64,000 nt of DNA from Ensifer adhaerens (GTDB taxonomy: Bacteria; Pseudomonadota; Alphaproteobacteria; Rhizobiales; Rhizobiaceae): positions 310,001-374,000 of the forward strand of contig NZ_CP083350.1 of the NCBI RefSeq assembly GCF_020035535.1, given 5' to 3'. Numbering within the stretch: the stretch's first letter is position 1; each line of letters opens with the position of its first letter. A program made the translations under genes and the position numbers. This document shows positions 59,712 to 64,000 of the stretch, piece by piece. Below the pieces are notes generated by a model, which was not told where the DNA came from, searched no databases, and saw nothing but the letters and a program-made list of their open reading frames with translations.

Positions 59712-60641
59712 ATGAAGCGCGCACCGAACCTACGACAAATCGAGGCCCTCAAGGCCGTGATCGAATGTGGTACGGTCAGCCGCGCAGCCGAGATATTGCA
59801 TATCTCGCAACCGGCGGTGAGCAAGCTGTTGGCGCATTTGGAAGAGGATACGGAACTGGCGCTGTTCGATCGCGTCAAGGGGCGGCTGATCCCTTCAGAA
59901 CATGGCATGCGGCTCTACAAGGAGATCGACCGTGTCTTCGCCGGCATCAAGCAGATAGAGCGCGCCGTCGACTTGATCCGGCGAGAGGAGCTCGGGCAAA
60001 TTTCCGTTGGCGTGATGCCCGCCCTGTCCGGCCCGTTCATCAGCCACACCAACAAGCGCTTCCTTGCCAGGCATGGTGATGCCTATATTTCCGTGGTGAT
60101 CCGCAGTTCACAATTCATCGTTGAATGGCTGCTGTCCAAACAGGTGGATATCGGCCTGATCAACCGCAATACGGATAATCCTTACATCGAATGCGTTCCC
60201 TTGCGCGGTGGCGACCTTGTCTGCATTGCACCGGCGGGGCATCGCTTCGCCGCCAAGCAAGAGGTCGAGCCCGCCGATATCGACGGCGAGCCCTATATCG
60301 GCTTTGCCGCTGACAACCGCATCCGGCAGAAGATCGAAAGCACGCTTGATGGCTACGGCACCCGCCTGAATTACATCATGGATGCAACACTCGCGCCGGC
60401 CGTTTGTGAAATGGTCGCCAATGGTTTGGGGATCGCCATTGTCGACCCGGTGTTCGCCTATGGCCAGCGCGATCAGATCACGATCAGGCCTTTCCGCCCC
60501 AACATCGCATCTGATCTCAGCCTCTGCTGGCTTCGCGACACAAAAAACCGCCACCTCGTCGATGCCTATGTGGAGGCGACGCGCGCCACCGTGCAGGATA
60601 TGCAACTCAGGATGGGCGTGACCTGTTCTCCATCTTCCTGA
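59712..60641 (+). CDS. LysR-family regulator divergent from the opine-type operon
   Basis: A 309-residue LysR protein: winged helix at residues about 5-65 (LRQIEALKAVIECGTVSRAA, then LHISQPAVSKLLAHLEE), followed by a periplasmic-binding-like effector domain starting QISVGVMPALSGPF. I use the ATG at 59712; a TTG 15 bases earlier could also serve. Octopine and nopaline operons elsewhere are controlled by LysR proteins OccR and NocR, so a divergent LysR here fits an opine-like role. It converges on a YdcZ-type gene. Confidence 0.87.
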   Translation: MKRAPNLRQIEALKAVIECGTVSRAAEILHISQPAVSKLLAHLEEDTELALFDRVKGRLIPSEHGMRLYKEIDRVFAGIKQIERAVDLIRREELGQISVGVMPALSGPFISHTNKRFLARHGDAYISVVIRSSQFIVEWLLSKQVDIGLINRNTDNPYIECVPLRGGDLVCIAPAGHRFAAKQEVEPADIDGEPYIGFAADNRIRQKIESTLDGYGTRLNYIMDATLAPAVCEMVANGLGIAIVDPVFAYGQRDQITIRPFRPNIASDLSLCWLRDTKNRHLVDAYVEATRATVQDMQLRMGVTCSPSS

Positions 60642-60671
60642 TGCCACGCCTGGCGCCGCACCAGTCGTCCT

Positions 60672-61595
60672 TCATACGAGTTTGATGAGCGCGACACCCG
60701 CAAGCAACAGCACCACCCCGGCGAGGCGCAGTCCCGACACCGGCCGCTGCGGGAGACGGAACCAACCGTAGCGATCGACGAAGACACTCGCGACCTGCTG
60801 ACCGGCGACGGTAAAGCCGACCGCTGCGGCCGCGCCGATCACGGGGATTGCGGTAAACACCGTGGTGACATAGGTAGCGCCGGCAAGGCCACCGAGCCAG
60901 CCCCACCAGGGCATGGCCTGCACGCCGCCGATATTCGGGCGGGGTGCCTTCTGTCCGGCGAGCCCGACAAGCATCACCGCTGCCATGGCGAGCGTTGCGA
61001 CGAAGAACGAAACCGCGCCCACGGCAAACGGCGCACCACCGAGATCGTGGCGCAGAAGCGCGTTGACGGCGCCCTGGACCGGGAGGACCGCGCCGGCGGT
61101 CAGCGCCAGGGCGATCCATCCAAGCTTGTCGGCCTTGAGGTTATCCTTTCCGCCTTGGCCGAAAACGATCATGCCGACCCCGATGAGCACGACGAGCGTG
61201 CCGATCGCGGCTCCAGCGCGAAGCCTGATTTGCGTCACACCAAGCAGACCGAAGCTATCGAGCGCAAGGGACGCAAGCATCTGCCCGGCGATAAAGAGCC
61301 CGACGGAAACGACGGCACCTAGTCGGGGAAAGAGAACGATCGTCGAAACGACGTAAACCGCCGAGGCGGTACCTCCGACGAGATGCCACCACTCGGCCTC
61401 TGGAACCGCGGCGAGAACGGCAACTGTTCCGGTAAACAGGGTGACGAAAAACAGAAGGCCGGTGCCGATCGCGAGCTGGAGCGTGGTGGCCGCAAACGGC
61501 GACCCGACAGCCTTTGAAAGTTGTGCGTTGGCGCCCGCCTGAACTGCGAGCAGACCACCGGCAACCAGAGCCAATGGAACGAACAGGGTCTCCAT
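60672..61595 (-). CDS. YdcZ-type DMT transporter with two repeats
   Basis: A 307-residue membrane protein formed by two YdcZ/DUF606 repeats (about 10 membrane segments): GGLLAVQAGANAQLSKAVGS in the first half and LPVQGAVNALLRHDLGGAPF in the second, each followed by SFFVATL/FFVTLF-type helices. Members of the drug/metabolite superfamily export small molecules, but no substrate can be assigned. ATG at 61595 has AGGAGG seven bases upstream. It is divergent from the second LysR gene, with 318 bases between them. Confidence 0.83.
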   Translation of the reverse strand: METLFVPLALVAGGLLAVQAGANAQLSKAVGSPFAATTLQLAIGTGLLFFVTLFTGTVAVLAAVPEAEWWHLVGGTASAVYVVSTIVLFPRLGAVVSVGLFIAGQMLASLALDSFGLLGVTQIRLRAGAAIGTLVVLIGVGMIVFGQGGKDNLKADKLGWIALALTAGAVLPVQGAVNALLRHDLGGAPFAVGAVSFFVATLAMAAVMLVGLAGQKAPRPNIGGVQAMPWWGWLGGLAGATYVTTVFTAIPVIGAAAAVGFTVAGQQVASVFVDRYGWFRLPQRPVSGLRLAGVVLLLAGVALIKLV

Positions 61596-61913
61596 CACGG
61601 GACCTCCTTGATGAGTAGCGCAAAGGGGACATGGACCGGCATTGAGGTTCCCTCACACCGGAAACCGGGCTCGACAGGCGCGTTCGACCGTCCCGTCCGA
61701 ACGTGTTTATCTAGTTAGGCCGTGCCTTCTCGCAGATCGATCTGTCACTTTGCCGTTTCATGCTGCATATTTGCACATCCCCTAAGTTTGGGCCGTCGAA
61801 GCGCCGAGTCGCCTGATCGTGGGGGGTGGTTGTGCCGATCCGACCGAGGATGGCGGAGACGGCGCTGCGACTTGCACGCTCGATCCGCAACGCTGCCGAA
61901 GGTTTGCCCAGAC
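61596..61913. other. Divergent gap between YdcZ-type transporter and LysR genes
   Basis: This 318-base stretch should carry the promoters of both genes. I see no strong consensus promoter or repeat. A LysR protein of this type may act here on the transporter gene. Confidence 0.4.
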
Positions 61914-62864
61914 ATGAACAGCCACCACCGTATCGACTGGGAAGATCTCCGCTTTGTCCTGGCGGTCGCGGAGGCGAACTCCCTCGCCGCTGCGGCCCGC
62001 GCGCTCGGCGTCAATCACACCACCGTGCTCAGGCGCGTTGGATCGTTCGAGCAGAAATTGGGGGTCCGGCTGTTCGATCGCCTCCCGTCCGGCTACACGC
62101 TCACAGCCGGCGGCGAGGAATTGCTCGCGGCGGCCCGACAGATGGCGGAAACGGTCACCGAACTGGAGCGCCGCCTGACCGGGCAGGACCTGCGGCTGGA
62201 AGGCAGCCTGCGGATCACCACCACCGACACACTGATGGCCTCGATCCTGCCGTCGATACTCGCTGCTTTCCGGCAACGCCACCCGGGCGTCCTGCTCGAA
62301 GTGAGCACCTCGAATGCACTCGCAAATCTCTCTCATCGCGACGCTGACGTCGCCATTCGCCCCGCGGTCGATTCACCCGATGCGCTCGTGGGCCGCCGGA
62401 TCGCGAACGTTGCCTTTGCCGTTTATGCGGCGCCCTCATACCTGCAGGAACGCGGCCTGGGATCGTCCGACGAGATCGATTTCGCGGGGGAACGCTGGAT
62501 TGGCCTCGGCGATGCGCTTGCTTCCACAAGCGTCTCACGATGGATGCGCGCGACGCTGCCCGCGCCGGCGGTGCTGCGCTGCGACTCCCTGGTGACCGCG
62601 CGCGAAGCAGCAGCAGCCGGTATCGGCCTTACGGCGCTGCCTTGCTATCTTGGCGATACGACACCGGGCCTGGTGCGCATCGGCTCACCGGTCGCCGCAA
62701 TGACGCGAGAGCTCTGGCTCCTTACCCACGAGGACCTGCGCCGCACCGCCCGTGTCAGCGCCTTTACAGAGTTTGCAGGCCAGGCGCTCGCGAAACATCG
62801 GCCGCTCTTCGAAGGGCGTGATCCCTCCGCGCGCCCACGCTCGGAAAACGCAGCCAGCCCCTAG
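61914..62864 (+). CDS. LysR-family regulator
   Basis: A 316-residue LysR protein with the helix-turn-helix AVAEANSLAAAARALGVNHT and TVLRRVGSFEQKLGVRLFDR and an effector domain from about residue 90 (LEGSLRITTTDTLMASILPS). It lacks the usual SQPAxS motif and has NHTTVLRR in the recognition helix, which is typical of one LysR subgroup. The start at 61914 excludes an upstream unconserved stretch. The effector is unknown; the divergent YdcZ-type gene is a likely target. It overlaps the phosphatase gene end by four bases tail-to-tail. Confidence 0.85.
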   Translation: MNSHHRIDWEDLRFVLAVAEANSLAAAARALGVNHTTVLRRVGSFEQKLGVRLFDRLPSGYTLTAGGEELLAAARQMAETVTELERRLTGQDLRLEGSLRITTTDTLMASILPSILAAFRQRHPGVLLEVSTSNALANLSHRDADVAIRPAVDSPDALVGRRIANVAFAVYAAPSYLQERGLGSSDEIDFAGERWIGLGDALASTSVSRWMRATLPAPAVLRCDSLVTAREAAAAGIGLTALPCYLGDTTPGLVRIGSPVAAMTRELWLLTHEDLRRTARVSAFTEFAGQALAKHRPLFEGRDPSARPRSENAASP

Positions 62865-63670
62865 GGCACTGCAGGGGTTGTCCCGTGCCGCAGCCGCTCG
62901 AGCGCTTCGGCGTGCAGCGTCTCGTTCGCTGCCATGAGGACTGTCCCGTACCGGCTGGTGTTGGCCAACGGTCGACCCTCCCAGTCCGTAACGATGCCAC
63001 CCGCTCCTTCGATGATGGGTACCTGCGGAAGGATGTCGTAGTCGAACACGTCGCTTTCGACCAGGACGTCAACGCAACCAAGCGCCAGCAGGCCGGCAGC
63101 GTAGCAATCATGCGACATCCGCGTGAAACGGGCCCCGGCTGCCAACCGCGAGAAGCGCTCTCTCGCATTGAGATCGAACTGTTCCAGCGCCGATGTATAG
63201 ACGATCGCTTCCTTGAGGCGGGCGATATCGCTCGTTCGGATCGGTACACCGTTGAAAAGCGTCGGGCTCGCCCGCCGGCCGACCCAGCGCTCGTTTGTGA
63301 TCGGCTGGTCAATGATGCCAAGGCACGGTGCGCCCTGATGCAGCAGCGCGATTTGCGTGCCGAAAGCAAGCGAGCCGGAAGCAAAGGACTTGGTGCCGTC
63401 GATCGGATCGAGCACCCAGACCCATTCCGCATCAGCATTGGAAGCACCAAACTCCTCGCCACGAACGCCGTGGTCCGGAAAACGCTTCCCGATCATCTGC
63501 CGCATCGTCATTTCGGCGAGACGATCGGCTTCCGTGACAGGGCTGCTATCCGCCTTGGCGTCGATCTCGAGCCGTTGACGGAAATAGGGACGGATAACGG
63601 TAGCGGCGGCATCAGCCATTTCGTGGGCGAATGCCAGAAACGCAGGCGGGCAGGCATGTTCAACCGTCAT
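62861..63670 (-). CDS. Inositol monophosphatase-family phosphatase (HisN-like)
   Basis: A 269-residue metal-dependent phosphatase. It has the DPIDGTKSF motif, the GEEFG glutamate site and the DSSPVTEADRLAE N-terminal stretch. In the last site the usual WDxAA is replaced by VFDYDILPQVPI, a feature of HisN-like histidinol-phosphatases and related proteins. It could act on histidinol phosphate or an inositol/sugar phosphate; no his genes are visible in the window. It lies 2 bases after an upstream gene cut by the edge. Confidence 0.8.
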   Translation of the reverse strand: MTVEHACPPAFLAFAHEMADAAATVIRPYFRQRLEIDAKADSSPVTEADRLAEMTMRQMIGKRFPDHGVRGEEFGASNADAEWVWVLDPIDGTKSFASGSLAFGTQIALLHQGAPCLGIIDQPITNERWVGRRASPTLFNGVPIRTSDIARLKEAIVYTSALEQFDLNARERFSRLAAGARFTRMSHDCYAAGLLALGCVDVLVESDVFDYDILPQVPIIEGAGGIVTDWEGRPLANTSRYGTVLMAANETLHAEALERLRHGTTPAVP

Positions 63671-63672
63671 TC

Positions 63673-64000
63673 TTAGACCTTCTCAGCTTGCGTTATGATT
63701 TTCTGCAACAGGCTCCGGACCGTCTCGACCTGCTTGTGGGCGGCCGCCACCTCCTGGCGCAGCCGCGCCTCCTGATCGGCGGCTCCAATCGTGGTGAAGC
63801 TTGCCGAGCGGGCGGGGATGAACGGATCGCGTGCCTCGTCGGCAAAGCGAAGCGCGGGCGCGAAATAGCCCTCCTCCTCCTCCAATCCGAAAGCCAGAAC
63901 CTGCGGCCTGTCGCTGCCAAGCAGCAACAGCTCCACCAGCATCGCCAGCATCGGCAAATCGCCGGTTCCCGACAAGCAGGCGAGATGCGCCCATCCGCCG
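63673..64000 (-). CDS. C-terminal part of an unidentified protein
   Basis: The frame is open from the window edge to the TAA at 63673 and gives about 108 residues. A hydrophobic helix (LPMLAMLVELLLLG) is followed by an acidic stretch with FGLEEEEGYFAPAL and a C-terminal coiled coil (ARLRQEVAAAHKQVETVRSL). I do not recognise the family. The phosphatase gene starts 2 bases later, so the two are probably cotranscribed. The start lies outside the window. Confidence 0.5.
   Translation of the reverse strand, partial: GGWAHLACLSGTGDLPMLAMLVELLLLGSDRPQVLAFGLEEEEGYFAPALRFADEARDPFIPARSASFTTIGAADQEARLRQEVAAAHKQVETVRSLLQKIITQAEKV

Noticed and set aside
1-64000. CRISPR arrays, tRNA or rRNA genes, prophage genes
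   Set aside because: No regularly spaced repeats, no tRNA-like cloverleaf and no phage structural genes were seen by eye; a tRNA or small RNA could still be missed without a search program.

Overview
The window looks like a catabolic and transport region of a Rhizobiaceae genome, most probably Sinorhizobium/Ensifer and probably on a megaplasmid or chromid. The reasons are high GC with alphaproteobacterial codon use, tightly packed ABC-transporter/catabolic operons with ATGA or TAATG junctions, a 465-residue ExsH-type succinoglycan depolymerase, the Sinorhizobium-style ehu/eut ectoine locus and ugpBAEC order. No rRNA, tRNA, CRISPR array, replication or conjugation gene was seen. The replicon type is an inference. 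Region 1 (1-10500) is an ectoine/5-hydroxyectoine uptake and catabolism locus. ehuA-B-C-D and eutA-B-C (eutC cut by the left edge) run leftward behind the MocR-type regulator enuR; a Lrp/AsnC regulator, doeC and doeD run rightward. EhuABCD import ectoines, EutABC are proposed to convert 5-hydroxyectoine to ectoine, and DoeD and DoeC finish the route from diaminobutyrate to aspartate. The ring hydrolase and deacetylase (DoeA/DoeB, also called EutD/EutE) are expected just left of the window. Region 2 (10694-20610) is mixed accessory metabolism: a metallo-beta-lactamase alkylsulfatase-like enzyme, two small coupled genes of unknown function, a MocR regulator divergent from a BenE-type transporter, exsH, and an operon of aldehyde dehydrogenase, cupin, ABM-domain protein and AbrB-type membrane protein. 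Region 3 (20866-21930) is an IS110-family transposase with structured non-coding flanks, inserted between two operons. Region 4 (22038-35015) is the most unusual locus. A ferric-type ABC transporter, an Asp/Glu-racemase-like protein and otnK-otnC-rraA-otnI homologues form one leftward operon; an isopropylmalate/tartrate-dehydrogenase-like gene, a GntR regulator with two apparent DNA-binding domains and a divergent aconitase paralogue lie beside it. Four copies of one palindrome-like element stand in front of the transcription units, which suggests a small regulon for an undescribed hydroxycarboxylate pathway. Region 5 (35184-41670) has an AcoR-like sigma-54 activator, a sigma-54 promoter with upstream TGTTGC repeats, a zinc-type alcohol dehydrogenase and a flavin monooxygenase with a SnoaL-like N-terminus, followed by a convergent MFS exporter. 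Region 6 (41725-47136) couples a sulfonate/nitrate-type ABC importer to an AprA-like flavoprotein, a ferredoxin and a peroxiredoxin-like protein. Region 7 (47387-51543) is ugpBAEC for glycerol-3-phosphate uptake. Region 8 (51918-60641) is a leftward operon with a polyamine-type ABC importer, an opine-dehydrogenase-family enzyme, kbl and tdh, divergent from a LysR regulator; it reads as import of an opine-like compound and degradation of the threonine it may release. Region 9 (60672-64000) holds a YdcZ-type transporter, a second LysR regulator, an inositol-monophosphatase-family enzyme and the C-terminus of an unidentified protein cut by the right edge.
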